From positions 4,402,001 through 4,466,000 of the forward strand of contig NZ_CP051685.1 of NCBI RefSeq assembly GCF_012849555.1: a DNA stretch of 64,000 nt, written 5' to 3'. The DNA comes from Massilia forsythiae (GTDB lineage Bacteria > Pseudomonadota > Gammaproteobacteria > Burkholderiales > Burkholderiaceae_D). The notes beneath the pieces are model-generated. The model worked only from the letters and a program-made list of their open reading frames with translations, was not told the DNA's origin and made no database searches. Within the stretch, counting starts at the first letter, position 1. Each line of letters starts with the position of its first letter. This document shows, piece after piece, positions 55,318 to 64,000 of the stretch. A program made the translations under genes and the position numbers.

Positions 55318-56682
55318 TCAGGACGATTCGTGCAGGGTGGGAGGACTGCGGCTGCGTGCGGCCGCGGCGCCGCTGCCGGCGCGGCGGCGGTCCACCGGCA
55401 CGGTGCGGCCGCGCCAGCGCGTGGTGGCGCCGCCGAAGCCGGCCAGCCATTCCAGCAGCAGCAGGCCATCGCGCAGCGGTGCCATCAGCAGCGCGTGGCG
55501 CAGCCGGCGGCGCCAGGCCGGCGCCGCGGCGCAGGGGGCCGTGCGGCCGGCGCCGGCCATCGGTTCCGCCCGCGCCATCGGCGCCGTGCTCGCCATCGGT
55601 GCTGTCCCGGCCGTATCCGCCGTGCCCGACGCATGCGCCGCGCGCGCCGCGCGCGCTGCCGCCGGCGTGCGCGCCACCAGGCCCAGGCGGGCGGCGGCGC
55701 CCAGCAGCGCCACGGCGGCGTTGGCGGCGGTCGGCGCCAGCCACAGGCCCAGCGCCAGCATCGGCAAGGTGAAGGTGATGCAGGAACAGGGATAGCCGAG
55801 CGGATTGAGCGAGCGGATGGTCTGCATCCAGCGCCGCTCGCGCGCCCACAGCGCGCGCAGGCTGCCTTCGGTGACATCGGTATCGACCACGACCTCGGAC
55901 AGTACCGTGGCCAGGCCCAGGCAGCGCGTGCGTTCGCCCAGCCAGAAATCGTCGGCCAGGCAATCCTCGAGCGCGGCGAAGCCGCCGACCGCGTGCAGGG
56001 TGTCGGCGCGCAGCGCGATGGTGGCGCCGAAGCCGAACGCGCTGGCGCCGCCGCTGCTGGCCACCCGCACCGAGGGCGCGAACCAGGCATCGATGAAGAG
56101 GGCGCCCAGGCGCGGCCAGAAGCCGTCCAGCGCGCGCCCGCGGTACAGGCAGGTGACGATGCCGGTGCCGGGGTCGTGCAATGGCGCCGTCACGCGTTCC
56201 AGGTAATCCGGGGCCACGGCGATGTCGCTGTCGGCGACGACGAGGAAGGGATGGCGCGCGGCGGCCGCCATGTTGGCCAGGTTGCCGGCCTTGAAGTTGG
56301 CGCCGTGCACGCGCGGGTCGACCACCAGCCGGATGTCGAGCCGCGGATGGCGGCGCGCCAGCCGTTCCACGGCGGCGATGGCGGGATCGTCGGCGCGGCG
56401 CACGCCGAACACGAGCTGGTAGCACGGATGGGTCTGGACGGCCAGGGTGGCCAGGTTGTGGTCGAGGCGCGGTTCCGCGCCGCACAGGGGCTTGAGGACG
56501 GTCACCGGCACCGGCACGGCGCCGGGTTCGTCGCCGGGACCGGCGCTCCGGCGCGGACGCCAGGGCCGGCCGCGGCACAGCAGCGCGGCCAGCGCATACA
56601 CGGTGGCGAGCAACGTCAGCAGCATGCCGGCGGTGGCCGCGAATGTAGCGGATGCGGCGATGGCGCTCATCGTCGTGTCCAT
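55318..56682 (-). CDS. hpnI: hopanoid glycosyltransferase HpnI
   Basis: 454 residues, GT2 family, membrane-anchored: N-terminal TM (TAGMLLTLLATVYALAALLC), then PVTVLKPLCGAEPRLDHNLA, the DxD-like VVADSDIAVAPDYL, CLADDFWLGERTR and an ERRW acceptor motif (RERRWMQTIRSLNPLGY), with two C-terminal hydrophobic segments. Known role: adds N-acetylglucosamine to bacteriohopanetetrol. Between the C-terminal segments lies an Ala/Pro/Met repeat (TAPMAS, TAPMAR, AEPMAG), encoded by a repeated GCCATCGG-type unit (about 55550-55640), which looks like an expansion. The start could also be the GTG at 56694, overlapping the hpnH stop. Confidence 0.92.
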   Translation of the reverse strand: MDTTMSAIAASATFAATAGMLLTLLATVYALAALLCRGRPWRPRRSAGPGDEPGAVPVPVTVLKPLCGAEPRLDHNLATLAVQTHPCYQLVFGVRRADDPAIAAVERLARRHPRLDIRLVVDPRVHGANFKAGNLANMAAAARHPFLVVADSDIAVAPDYLERVTAPLHDPGTGIVTCLYRGRALDGFWPRLGALFIDAWFAPSVRVASSGGASAFGFGATIALRADTLHAVGGFAALEDCLADDFWLGERTRCLGLATVLSEVVVDTDVTEGSLRALWARERRWMQTIRSLNPLGYPCSCITFTLPMLALGLWLAPTAANAAVALLGAAARLGLVARTPAAARAARAAHASGTADTAGTAPMASTAPMARAEPMAGAGRTAPCAAAPAWRRRLRHALLMAPLRDGLLLLEWLAGFGGATTRWRGRTVPVDRRRAGSGAAAARSRSPPTLHESS

Positions 56683-56690
56683 GGGCGCCG

Positions 56691-57872
56691 TCACTCCGCG
56701 GCCGGCGCCGGGCCGGCGTCGCGGCCGCCAGGCGCTCCCGCCAGCCCGGCGCCGGCCTTGCGTCCGCCGATCTCGGCCAGCTTCACCGCCACGTGGCGCG
56801 CGTGCACGTATTGCGCGGGACGCTGGCCTTCCAGGGCGATGTCGGGCGCCATCGGCCCGTCGGTGCGCACGCCGGCCAGCGCGACCCGCGCCGCCGCCAG
56901 CGGATGGGCCAGGGTGTCCATCACGGCGGTCGCCTCGTAGCCGCTGTGCACCATGCAGTTCGCGCACTTCTCGTAGTTGCCGGTGCCGTAGGCATCCCAG
57001 TCGGTCTCATCCATCAGTTCGGCGAAGCTGGCGGCATAACCCTCGCCCAGCAGGTAGCAGGGACGCTGCCAGCCGAACACGGTGCGGGTCGGGTTGCCCC
57101 ACGGCGTGCAGTGGTAGCGCTGGTTGCCGGCCAGGAAATCCAGGAACAGGCTGGACTGGCCGAAGGCCCAGCGCCGGCCGCCGTCGCCGCGCTTGAAGAT
57201 GTCGCGGAACAATTGCCGGGTGTTGTTGCGATTCAGGAAATGCTGCTGTTCCGGGGCGCGTTCGTAGGCATAGCCGGGCGACACCGTGATGCCGTCCACG
57301 TCCAGCAGCGCCAGCGAATCGAAGAAGCGCGCCACCCGCTCCGGTTCGGCGCCGTCGAACAGCGTGCAGTTGATGTTCACGCGGAATCCGCGCGCCTTGG
57401 CGCGCCCGATCGCCGCCAGCGCGCGCCGGTACACGCCGGGCTGGCACACGGCGCGGTCGTGCATGTCCTGGTCGCCGTCCAGGTGGACCGACCAGGTGAA
57501 GTAGGGGCCGGGCCGGTACTGGTCCAGCTTCTTTTCCAGCAGCAGCGCGTTGGTGCACAGGTACACGAACTTGCGGCGCGCCACGATCCCCTCGACGATC
57601 CTCGCCATGTCCTTGTGCAGCAGCGGTTCGCCGCCGGCAATCGAGACCACCGGCGCGCCGCATTCGTCGACCGCGCCCAGGCATTCGTCGATCGACAGGC
57701 GCTGGTCGAGGATCGGCTCCGGATAGTCGATCTTGCCGCAGCCGGCGCAGGCCAAGTTGCAGCGGAACAGCGGTTCCAGCATCAGCGCCAGCGGATAGCG
57801 CCGGGTGCCGGACAGGTGCTTGCGCACGACGTAGGCGCCGACCCGGAATTTCTGCAGCAACGGTATCGCCAT
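56691..57872 (-). CDS. hpnH: adenosyl-hopene transferase HpnH (radical SAM)
   Basis: 393 residues. Radical SAM cluster motif CNLACAGC (C-x3-C-x2-C) after MLEPLFR, SAM-binding VVSIAGGEPLLH, and SPASM-like C-terminal cysteines in NYEKCANCMVHSGYEA. Family blocks are SVHLDGDQDMHDRAVCQPGV and ERAPEQQHFLNRNNTRQLF. Known role: joins the 5'-deoxyadenosyl group to diploptene, the first step of side-chain extension. The ATG at 57872 has AGGGAG upstream. It precedes hpnI, with hpnJ, K and L following. Confidence 0.95.
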   Translation of the reverse strand: MAIPLLQKFRVGAYVVRKHLSGTRRYPLALMLEPLFRCNLACAGCGKIDYPEPILDQRLSIDECLGAVDECGAPVVSIAGGEPLLHKDMARIVEGIVARRKFVYLCTNALLLEKKLDQYRPGPYFTWSVHLDGDQDMHDRAVCQPGVYRRALAAIGRAKARGFRVNINCTLFDGAEPERVARFFDSLALLDVDGITVSPGYAYERAPEQQHFLNRNNTRQLFRDIFKRGDGGRRWAFGQSSLFLDFLAGNQRYHCTPWGNPTRTVFGWQRPCYLLGEGYAASFAELMDETDWDAYGTGNYEKCANCMVHSGYEATAVMDTLAHPLAAARVALAGVRTDGPMAPDIALEGQRPAQYVHARHVAVKLAEIGGRKAGAGLAGAPGGRDAGPAPAAE

Positions 57873-57919
57873 GGTCCGCTCCCTGTGCGTATGCCATTCG
57901 CGCCGGTCGCCGGGCGCCG

Positions 57920-58852
57920 TCACGCCGCCCGGCCGGCCAGCTCGGACGGCAGCCGGAACTCGACCCGCTCCTCGATCCCGTCCATGGTCGACAGCTCGAC
58001 CGGCGCCAGCGCGCGCAGCGCGTCGATCACGTGGCCGACCATCGCTTCCGGCGCCGACGCCCCGGCCGTGATGCCGACCGCGGTGGCGCCGGCCACCCAG
58101 GCGGGATCGAGTTCGCCGCCGTCGGCCAGCAGGTAGCTGGGAATGCCGCTTTCGTTGCCGATCTCGCGCAGGCGGTTGGCGTTCGAGCTGTTGGGCGCGC
58201 CCACCACCAGCAGCACGTCCACCAGCCCGCTCAGCGCACGCACCGCGCGCTGGCGGTTCTGGGTGGCGTAGCAGATGTCGCTGACGTTCGGCCCGACGAT
58301 GTCGTGGAAGCGCCGCTGCAGCGCCGCGATCACGCCGCGCGTGTCGTCCACGCTGAGGGTGGTCTGGGTCACGTAGGCGAGCGGCGTATCCGCCGGCAGG
58401 TCGAGCGCCGCGACGTCGCGCTCGTTCTGCACCAGCAGCACGCGGCCGTCGATCTGGCCCATCGTGCCCTCCACCTCGGCGTGGCCGGCATGGCCGATCA
58501 GGATGACGACGCGGCCGGCGGCGGCGTACTGGCGGCCCTGCATGTGCACCTTGCCGACCAGCGGGCAGGTGGCGTCGAGCACGCGCAGCCCGCGCGCCCG
58601 CGCTTCGGCCTCGACCGCGCGGCCGACCCCGTGGGCGCTGAAGACCGTCACCGCGCCCGGCGGCACCGCGTCGAGCTGTTCGACGAACACGGCGCCCTTG
58701 GCGCGCAGGCCGTCGACCACCGCCTTGTTGTGCACGATTTCATGGCGCACGCGCACCGGCGTGCCGTATTGCTGCAGCGCGCGCTCGACGATGTCGATGG
58801 CGCGCACGACGCCGGCACAGAACCCGCGTGGCTGGGCAAGGATGACCCGCAT
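57920..58852 (-). CDS. ispH: 4-hydroxy-3-methylbut-2-enyl diphosphate reductase
   Basis: Last enzyme of the MEP pathway, producing IPP and DMAPP in the cytoplasm. 310 residues, with the three cluster cysteines in place: Cys12 (RGFCAGV), Cys96 ([11 protein letters not shown]) and Cys194 ([10 protein letters not shown]). The conserved TQTTLSVDD and [14 protein letters not shown] are also present. The ATG at 58852 has AAGGGA upstream. It heads the minus-strand hopanoid operon (47 bp before hpnH), which couples precursor supply to hopanoid synthesis. Some genomes carry a second ispH; whether this is the only copy cannot be seen. Confidence 0.95.
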   Translation of the reverse strand: MRVILAQPRGFCAGVVRAIDIVERALQQYGTPVRVRHEIVHNKAVVDGLRAKGAVFVEQLDAVPPGAVTVFSAHGVGRAVEAEARARGLRVLDATCPLVGKVHMQGRQYAAAGRVVILIGHAGHAEVEGTMGQIDGRVLLVQNERDVAALDLPADTPLAYVTQTTLSVDDTRGVIAALQRRFHDIVGPNVSDICYATQNRQRAVRALSGLVDVLLVVGAPNSSNANRLREIGNESGIPSYLLADGGELDPAWVAGATAVGITAGASAPEAMVGHVIDALRALAPVELSTMDGIEERVEFRLPSELAGRAA

Positions 58853-59095
58853 GACGATCCCTTCATCGATGTTCACGACGGTTAGATGGCGCATCCGCCC
58901 GGCGGTTCGCGCGCCGCCGCGTTTTTCGGTGTGGCGGGGCCATCTTTGCTGCCGTTTCTTCGCCTGGATCAAACGGACCGCGCATCGGCGGGAACCGGGC
59001 GGCATCCTCCATGCTCTATCGCTGCATGGGTACGAAACGATGCTTCGGCGCCGGTGCCGCATGAGCGCAGCCCGGCAAGCATGCATGGAGGCCCG

Positions 59096-60106
59096 ATGGC
59101 AGACCTGGTGCTGGTGACGGGAGCGGCCGGCTTCGTCGGCTCGGCGGTGGCGCGCGCCGCACTCGAACGCGGCTATCGCGTGCGCCTGCTGGTTCGCGCC
59201 GGCAGTCCGCGCCGCAACCTGGCCGGGCTCGACGCCGAGGTGGCGGTGGCCGACATGCGCGACCAGCCGGCGGTCGAACGCGCCCTCGACGGCGCACGCT
59301 ACCTGCTGCACGTGGCGGCGGACTACCGGCTGTGGTCGCGTACGCCGGGCGACATCGTCGGCAACAACGTCACCGGCACGGCGGCGGTGATGCGCGCGGC
59401 GCTGGCCACGGCGGTGGAACGGGTGGTGTACACCAGCAGCGTGGCGACGTTGCGGGTGGCGCCGTCCACCGTGGCCGCCGCCGAGGACGCGCCCGTGGCG
59501 CCGGACGCGGCGATCGGCGCCTACAAGCGCAGCAAGGTGCTGGCCGAGCGCCTGGTGGAACGCATGGCCGCCGAGGAAGACCTGCCGGCGGTGATCGTCA
59601 ATCCGTCGACCCCGGTGGGGCCGCGCGACGTGCGTCCCACGCCGACCGGGCGCATCATCGTCGAGGCGGCGCGCGGCCGCATGCCGGCCTTTGTCGAGAC
59701 CGGGCTGAACGTGGTCGGCGTGGACGACGTCGCGCGCGGCCACCTGCTGGCGCTGGAGCGCGGGCGGGTCGGCGAACGCTACATCCTGGGCGGCGACAAC
59801 CTGATGCTGCACCAGTTGCTGGCGGAAATCGCGGCGCTGTGCGGACGGCGCGCGCCGCGCATCAGGTTGCCGGTAACGCCGTTGCTGCCGCTGGCGCACC
59901 TGGCGCAAGCGGCGGCGCGCCTGAGCGGCAGGGAACCGTTGCTGACGGTGGACGGCTTGCGCATGTCGCGCAACCGCATGTTCTTTTCGTCCGACAAGGC
60001 GCAGCGCGAACTGGGCTACCGGCCGGCGCCGCACGCGGCCGCGGTGCAGGCGGCCCTGGCATGGTTCGGACAGGCCGGCTATCTCGGCAGGCGCCGGCCT
60101 GGATAG
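59096..60106 (+). CDS. hpnA: hopanoid-associated sugar epimerase HpnA
   Basis: 336 residues, extended short-chain dehydrogenase with a Rossmann fold: NAD(P)-binding [21 protein letters not shown] strand, catalytic YKRSK (YxxxK), and the family blocks [20 protein letters not shown] and [20 protein letters not shown]. The start at 59096 has GGAGG upstream; the open frame extends to 58886 but that part lacks homology. Transcribed divergently from ispH-hpnH, 243 bp apart. Its exact reaction is not established; the family is tied to hopanoid loci. Confidence 0.92.
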   Translation: MADLVLVTGAAGFVGSAVARAALERGYRVRLLVRAGSPRRNLAGLDAEVAVADMRDQPAVERALDGARYLLHVAADYRLWSRTPGDIVGNNVTGTAAVMRAALATAVERVVYTSSVATLRVAPSTVAAAEDAPVAPDAAIGAYKRSKVLAERLVERMAAEEDLPAVIVNPSTPVGPRDVRPTPTGRIIVEAARGRMPAFVETGLNVVGVDDVARGHLLALERGRVGERYILGGDNLMLHQLLAEIAALCGRRAPRIRLPVTPLLPLAHLAQAAARLSGREPLLTVDGLRMSRNRMFFSSDKAQRELGYRPAPHAAAVQAALAWFGQAGYLGRRRPG

Positions 60107-60214
60107 GCGCCGGCAGGCTCGGGCGGCGCCGGCCAGGCCTCAGGCGCTTGTTCCACGGGGCGCGCTTCACAGATCCGGGTTCATAACGCTTGGTTCACAG
60201 TGCTTGTTTCAGAA

Positions 60215-60344
60215 CACCTCGAAAAACCTGCTGCGCGTTGCATTTTCGGCTTGCGATGCTCCGCTACGGCGGACCGGCCGTACGCTTGTACGGCTGTGCG
60301 TCTCAGCCGAAACTACTGCCGCTCGCGACGGTTTTTTCGAGGTG
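60215..60344. repeat. 130-bp nested inverted-repeat element in the hpnA/ferritin-like gap
   Basis: The outer arms CACCTCGAAAAACC (60215-60228) and GGTTTTTTCGAGGTG (60330-60344) pair with one extra T. Inside, TTTTCGGCT and AGCCGAAA pair, and a central CCGTAC-GCTT-GTACGG forms a perfect 6-bp stem with a 4-base loop. The gap (60107-60417) holds no gene; short frames through the element are rejected. It resembles a MITE-like or structured intergenic repeat. Its T-run could also end transcription. Confidence 0.75.
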
Positions 60345-60417
60345 CCCTTCATGGCTCTTGCCTTACAGCGCTTGCTTTGTCGTCCTTGCCCACGACATTT
60401 GTTTTGTGGCGATTGCC

Positions 60418-61470
60418 TCAGCCCGTTCGTGCAGCGCGCCCGCCGCGTCGCGGCAGGCAGCGCAACACCAGGCGGACCAGGCACGGCACCGTGGCCGGCC
60501 GCAGCAGGCGTTCGTCGTAACCGGCGAAGCGCCGGTCGTTTTCGGCCAGGCACAGCGCGAGCAGGTCGGACAGCCGCACGTCGCCGGACGCGACCGACTG
60601 CGCGCCGTGCAGGGTGAAATTGTTGTCCTGCCCCTTGCCGCGGGTCTGCCCGGCGGCAGCGTCGGCACCGGCACCGCCGCCGCTGCCGACGCTGCGCGCC
60701 AGCCCGATCCGCTCCCAGGCCAGGAACGCCCACGCGGCGCCGACCCTGGCCTCAAAGCGCAGCCGCCGCCACCATGGCAGGCGGGCGCGGTGCCAGGCGG
60801 CCCAGTTGGCGAACAGCAGGATGTGGCGGCACTCTTCCTGCATCACCGGTTCGAAGGTGTCTACCAGTTCCGGCGGAAACAGGCCGGAGCGCCGCGCCAG
60901 CTCGAACAGCCCGAAGGCGAAGAAGCTGTCGATGCATTCGCTGTAGCCGGTGACCAGGTAGGCCCATTCCGGATCGGCCGGCCGGCGGTACGGGGACTCG
61001 GGCGCGAGCGCGATGCCGTAGGCGGCCACCATGCGCGACAGCACTTCCTTGTGGCGGTGTTCTTCCCAGGCGTTCAGGGCCAGCGCCGCGCGCATGCCGG
61101 GATCGAGCACGGTCCCGGCATAGGCCGCCATGCGCAGGCGCGCCTTGCCTTCGGTCTGTACCGCGATATCCCAGATCGGCAGGGCGACGATGCGCGCCAG
61201 CGTGGCCGGCGCCAGGGCCGGCCAGTCGAGCACGGCGGGACGGTAGGGATTGAAGGTGTCGCGGAACATGCGGCAGACGGCGTCACGGTGCCGTGCCGAA
61301 CCGGGAGCCAAGGGGCCGGCGAGCGGACTGCGCCAGCAGCGCATGCGCATGTCGGCGGCGCGCAGTTGCGCGGCGCCGGCGCCGGCGGTGTCGGGGTGCG
61401 GCGGCGGCCGGAAGCCCGGCACCAGGCGGGCGATGTCGAAGCCGTCGCCGGCATCGGCGTACTGGTCCAT
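60418..61470 (-). CDS. ferritin-like di-iron protein of unknown function
   Basis: 350 residues, soluble and Arg/Ala-rich. Two ExxH motifs typical of ferritin-like four-helix di-iron sites are visible: ALNAWEEHRHKEVLSRMV and PVMQEECRHILLFANWAAW, with a Glu between them in FFAFGLFELARRSGLFPPEL. A variable Gly/Ala loop (about 265-285) and a C-terminal helical part follow. The start at 61470 has GGGAGG upstream; the frame to 61494 is rejected. It stands just beyond hpnA in a convergent arrangement. A role as an oxygenase or hydroxylase acting on hopanoids is possible but unproven. Confidence 0.72.
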   Translation of the reverse strand: MDQYADAGDGFDIARLVPGFRPPPHPDTAGAGAAQLRAADMRMRCWRSPLAGPLAPGSARHRDAVCRMFRDTFNPYRPAVLDWPALAPATLARIVALPIWDIAVQTEGKARLRMAAYAGTVLDPGMRAALALNAWEEHRHKEVLSRMVAAYGIALAPESPYRRPADPEWAYLVTGYSECIDSFFAFGLFELARRSGLFPPELVDTFEPVMQEECRHILLFANWAAWHRARLPWWRRLRFEARVGAAWAFLAWERIGLARSVGSGGGAGADAAAGQTRGKGQDNNFTLHGAQSVASGDVRLSDLLALCLAENDRRFAGYDERLLRPATVPCLVRLVLRCLPRRGGRAARTG

Positions 61471-61651
61471 GCTGCCTCCCATGGGGCGAAACACGTCGCC
61501 GTCATGATAGCCGGATGTGCGGCGCGCCGTCGCGCATTCGCCTGCAAGCCGCTCGCATCGGCGCGCCGTTGAAGGATGGATATTGATCGTGTCGCCAGGC
61601 GTGCAATACCATCAGCGAAACAGCGCGACGAGCTTGAAAGGTACAACCACG

Positions 61652-62884
61652 ATGCAAACATTCACACGCGGCCAAAAGGGCAAATTGTCGGACCTCGGGC
61701 TGCCGCTGCGCCTGCCGGTCGCCGTCGAACTGCAGGCGGCCGGACACGCGCCTGCCCATGCCGTCGATATTTCCTGCTTCGGGCTGGATGCCGGCGAGCG
61801 CCTGGCCGACGACCGCTACATGGTGTTCTACAACCAGCTGGCCAGTGCGCGCAACGAAGTCTCTCTGGCGCTGGCGCCGGGGCGCGCCGACTTCCAGGTC
61901 GACCTGGAAGCGCTGCCGCCGTCGATCGCCAAGCTGGTGTTCACCGCCGCCATCGACGGCGGCGCGGCGATCCGCAGCGCCGGCCCGATCACGCTGCGCC
62001 TCGGCCACGCCCTGGCGTTCACGCTCGACGGCGCCGACCTGGCGGCGGAAAAGGCGGTGATCCTGGCCGAGCTGTACCGTCGCGACGGCCAGTGGCGCTT
62101 CGGTGCCGTGGGGCAGGGCTTCGACGGTGGCCTGAGCGCGCTGCTGGCGCATTTCGGCGGCGAGGAAGCGCGTCCGTCCGTGCCGGCGCCCGCGCCTGTC
62201 CCGGCATCCGCGCCCGTGGCGCCCGCAGCGGCAGCGTCGACAGCACCGGCGGCCCCCAAGGTATCGCTGTCCAAGATTACCCTCGACAAGCGTGGCGACA
62301 AGGTCTCGCTCGACAAGCGCGGCAACGCGGGGTTCGGCCGCATCCGCGTCAACCTCGACTGGAACCAGGCATCCAGGACGCCGGCGCGCGGCCTGCTCGA
62401 CCGCCTGCGCAACGCCGGCGCGCGCGGCGTCGACCTCGACCTCGGCTGCCTGTACGAACTGGCCGACGGTTCGCGCGGCGTGGTGCAGGCGCTCGGCAAC
62501 AGCTGGGGCAGCTTCGACGGCCGCCCGTTCATCCGCCTCGAAGGCGACGACCGCACCGGCGCCGTCCAGGGCGGCGAGAACATGCTGGTCAACGGCGACC
62601 GCTTCGACCAGATCCGCCGCGTGCTGGTGTTCGCCTACATCTACCGCGGCGTCGCCAACTGGGTCGAGACCGACGGCGTGGTCACGGTCACGCTGCCGGA
62701 CCAGCCGGCGGTGGAAGTGCGGCTCGACCACGGCAGCGCGTACAAGATGTGCGCCATCGCGATGATCGACAACGACCGCGGCCAGCTGCGCGTGACCAAG
62801 CTGGCCGAGTACGTGGCCGACCACGTGGCGCTGGACCAGCGCTACGGATTCGGGCTGCGCTGGAAGACCGGTTCCAAGAACTGA
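61652..62884 (+). CDS. TerD-family protein with TerA-like C-terminus
   Basis: 410 residues with two tandem parts. The N-terminal TerD-like fold includes VDISCFGLDAGERLADDRYM, VFYNQLASARNEVSLALAPG, VDLEALPPSIAKLVFTAAID and ILAELYRRDGQWRFGAVGQG. An Ala/Pro linker (about 180-205) follows. The C-terminal TerA-like fold begins at VSLSKITLDKRGDKVSLDKR, with LGCLYELADGSRGVVQALGN, and ends with DHVALDQRYGFGLRWK. TerD-family proteins bind calcium and appear in tellurite and stress-response clusters. No other ter gene is nearby. The ATG at 61652 has AAAGG upstream; the longer frame from 61517 is rejected. Confidence 0.85.
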   Translation: MQTFTRGQKGKLSDLGLPLRLPVAVELQAAGHAPAHAVDISCFGLDAGERLADDRYMVFYNQLASARNEVSLALAPGRADFQVDLEALPPSIAKLVFTAAIDGGAAIRSAGPITLRLGHALAFTLDGADLAAEKAVILAELYRRDGQWRFGAVGQGFDGGLSALLAHFGGEEARPSVPAPAPVPASAPVAPAAAASTAPAAPKVSLSKITLDKRGDKVSLDKRGNAGFGRIRVNLDWNQASRTPARGLLDRLRNAGARGVDLDLGCLYELADGSRGVVQALGNSWGSFDGRPFIRLEGDDRTGAVQGGENMLVNGDRFDQIRRVLVFAYIYRGVANWVETDGVVTVTLPDQPAVEVRLDHGSAYKMCAIAMIDNDRGQLRVTKLAEYVADHVALDQRYGFGLRWKTGSKN

Positions 62885-62971
62885 GGCGCGTCCTTGCGCG
62901 CCTGCCTGGCGATCCGTTCCACTTCGGCGCGTCAGCAACGACCGGTTCCCTACCGGGATAGGTTCTTAAGC

Positions 62972-64000
62972 CTAGCCGGCCGGCTGCGCATCCGGCGCCG
63001 GCGCCGCCGCCCGCGATGCCTCGGCCGGCAGGGCAGCCCCGAAAAAGGCCAGCAGGCTGCCCGGCGCATCGGCGCCGAAGCAGGCTTCCAGCACGGCGTC
63101 GGCGCCCGCCGCGGCCTGTGCGGCGCGCGCGAACATCGGCGCTTCGTAGGCCGCCAGCGCCGCCTCCGGGTCGTCCGGATGCGCGGCGATCGCCTGGCCC
63201 AGTTCGGCGCCGTCGAGCATGGCGAGGTTGGCGCCGTCGCCCGAGGGCGCCATCAGGTGCGCGGCGTCGCCCAGCAGGGTCACGCCCGGCACGCGTTCCC
63301 AGCGGTGTCCGGCCGGCAGCGCATGGATGCGGCGCACCACGGGCACGCCGTCGGCCGCGCGGACCAGGTCGGTCAGGGCGGGCGCCCAGCCGTCGAAGGC
63401 GGCGGCGAGGCCTTCCTTGGCGCCGGCCGGGTCGGCGAGGTCGATGGCGTCGGCCCAGTCGTGCGGCTGCTGGAAGGCCAGGTAGGCGTGCAGCACGCCG
63501 TCCGGTTCGCGGTGCGCCAGGATGCCCTGGCCGGGCAGCAGCGCGAACAGGGCGCCGCCGCCGACCGCCTGCGCGCTGGTGGGAAAACGCCGGTCGGCAT
63601 CGCGCAGGAACGTTTCGACGAAGGTGAAGCCGGCGTAGGCCGGGCGCGCGCCGGAGACCAGCGGGCGCACGCGCGACCAGGCGCCATCGGCGCCCACCAG
63701 CAGGTCCACGGCCTGTTGCGTGCCGTCGGCAAAGGCGAGCGCATGGCGGCCGCCGCCGAGCGGGGTGGCCGCGACCAGCTTGCTGCCCCAGCGCACCGTG
63801 CCGGCCGGCAGGGAGTCGAGCAGGATGCGGCGCAGTGCGGCGCGCGGCACTTCGGGCCGGCCGCCGCTGCCGTCGTCGGGCACGTCAAGCAGCACGGCGC
63901 CGTCCTTGGCGAGCACGCGCGTGGCTTCGCCGCCGCGGTGGATGATGGACGTGAATGCGTCGAACAGGCCGGCCGCCTTGAGCGCGCGCTGGCCGTCGTG
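62972..64000 (-). CDS. FAD-dependent monooxygenase (TetX-like), N-terminus outside the window
   Basis: The frame stays open to the window edge, giving 342 visible residues. The first of these (HDGQRALKAAGLFDAFTSII) match the region after the N-terminal FAD fold of TetX-like group A monooxygenases; the GxGxxG motif must lie beyond 64000. Visible motifs are DLLVGADGAWSRVRPLVSG (second FAD motif, DG), VTLLGDAAHLMAPSGDGANL (GD motif) and AMLDGAELGQAI. Related enzymes hydroxylate aromatic or tetracycline-like substrates; the substrate here is unknown. A shorter start at 63916 (GTG) is rejected because homology continues upstream. Confidence 0.88.
   Translation of the reverse strand, partial: HDGQRALKAAGLFDAFTSIIHRGGEATRVLAKDGAVLLDVPDDGSGGRPEVPRAALRRILLDSLPAGTVRWGSKLVAATPLGGGRHALAFADGTQQAVDLLVGADGAWSRVRPLVSGARPAYAGFTFVETFLRDADRRFPTSAQAVGGGALFALLPGQGILAHREPDGVLHAYLAFQQPHDWADAIDLADPAGAKEGLAAAFDGWAPALTDLVRAADGVPVVRRIHALPAGHRWERVPGVTLLGDAAHLMAPSGDGANLAMLDGAELGQAIAAHPDDPEAALAAYEAPMFARAAQAAAGADAVLEACFGADAPGSLLAFFGAALPAEASRAAAPAPDAQPAG

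Noticed and set aside
60204..60617. Small ORFs through the 130-bp inverted element
   Set aside because: They start at TTG or without ribosome sites and end antisense to the ferritin-like gene; the inverted structure explains the sequence.
63916..63916. GTG at 63916 as the start of the FAD monooxygenase
   Set aside because: Upstream codons to the window edge continue the family sequence (GQRALKAAGLFDAF), so the gene is truncated by the window, not started here.

Overview
The window is a 64 kb stretch of a high-GC (roughly two-thirds G+C or more) Gram-negative chromosome. A PEP-CTERM exported protein with a textbook sigma-54 promoter, a full hopanoid gene set, a complete yfaA-T-S-Q-P operon and REP-like palindromes together suggest a betaproteobacterium close to Massilia/Oxalobacteraceae. 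That placement is inferred from gene content, not from a marker gene. No rRNA, tRNA, CRISPR array, insertion sequence or prophage was recognised.

Layout. 1-3.0 kb: a D-glucarate locus on the minus strand (LysR regulator, GudP-type transporter, glucarate dehydratase cut by the window edge), with a repeated GTACAAC motif upstream. 3.1-9.5 kb: a UhpB/NarL-type two-component system divergent from a TonB-dependent receptor, which converges on a frameshifted tannase/feruloyl-esterase lipoprotein gene. 9.7-16.7 kb: mixed genes (metallo-beta-lactamase-fold hydrolase, a Bacillus Tgl-like transglutaminase relative, a creatininase-like protein paired with a YVTN beta-propeller, a type IV pilin-like protein). 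16.7-27.6 kb: a tightly overlapping operon, yfaA-yfaT-yfaS-yfaQ-yfaP plus one extra gene, built round a 1560-residue alpha-2-macroglobulin-like protein with an intact thioester motif. 27.9-36 kb: amidohydrolase, PQQ-propeller lipoprotein, a parvulin remnant, nitroreductase, rhodanese, the PEP-CTERM gene and a soluble histidine kinase divergent from a single-domain response regulator. 36-43.4 kb: a secreted GH2 glycosidase, a REPIN-like palindrome, and a large SF1 helicase with a C-terminal Vsr/DUF559-like nuclease domain, a plausible anti-phage protein. 43.9-60.1 kb: the hopanoid locus. 60.4-64 kb: a ferritin-like di-iron protein, a TerD-family protein and a partial FAD monooxygenase.

How the genes work together. 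Shc makes the hopane skeleton. HpnH adds adenosine, HpnG removes adenine, HpnI and HpnK add and deacetylate an amino sugar, and HpnJ is the radical-SAM enzyme of the cyclitol-ether branch. IspH feeds isoprenoid precursors. HpnN (RND), HpnM (MlaC-like) and an MlaA-like lipoprotein form a probable hopanoid trafficking module. Squalene-forming genes (hpnCDE) are not in the window.

The least expected structures are these. In-frame hexa/dodecanucleotide repeat tracts are scattered through the hopanoid locus, inside hpnN, hpnI, hpnG and shc and between genes. Two nested palindromic elements, each 130 bp, lie at 38646-38775 and 60215-60344. A complete enhancer/IHF/sigma-54 layout lies before the PEP-CTERM gene. 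The broken tannase has lost both cysteines of its family's CS-D-HC signature. The helicase-nuclease stands alone.
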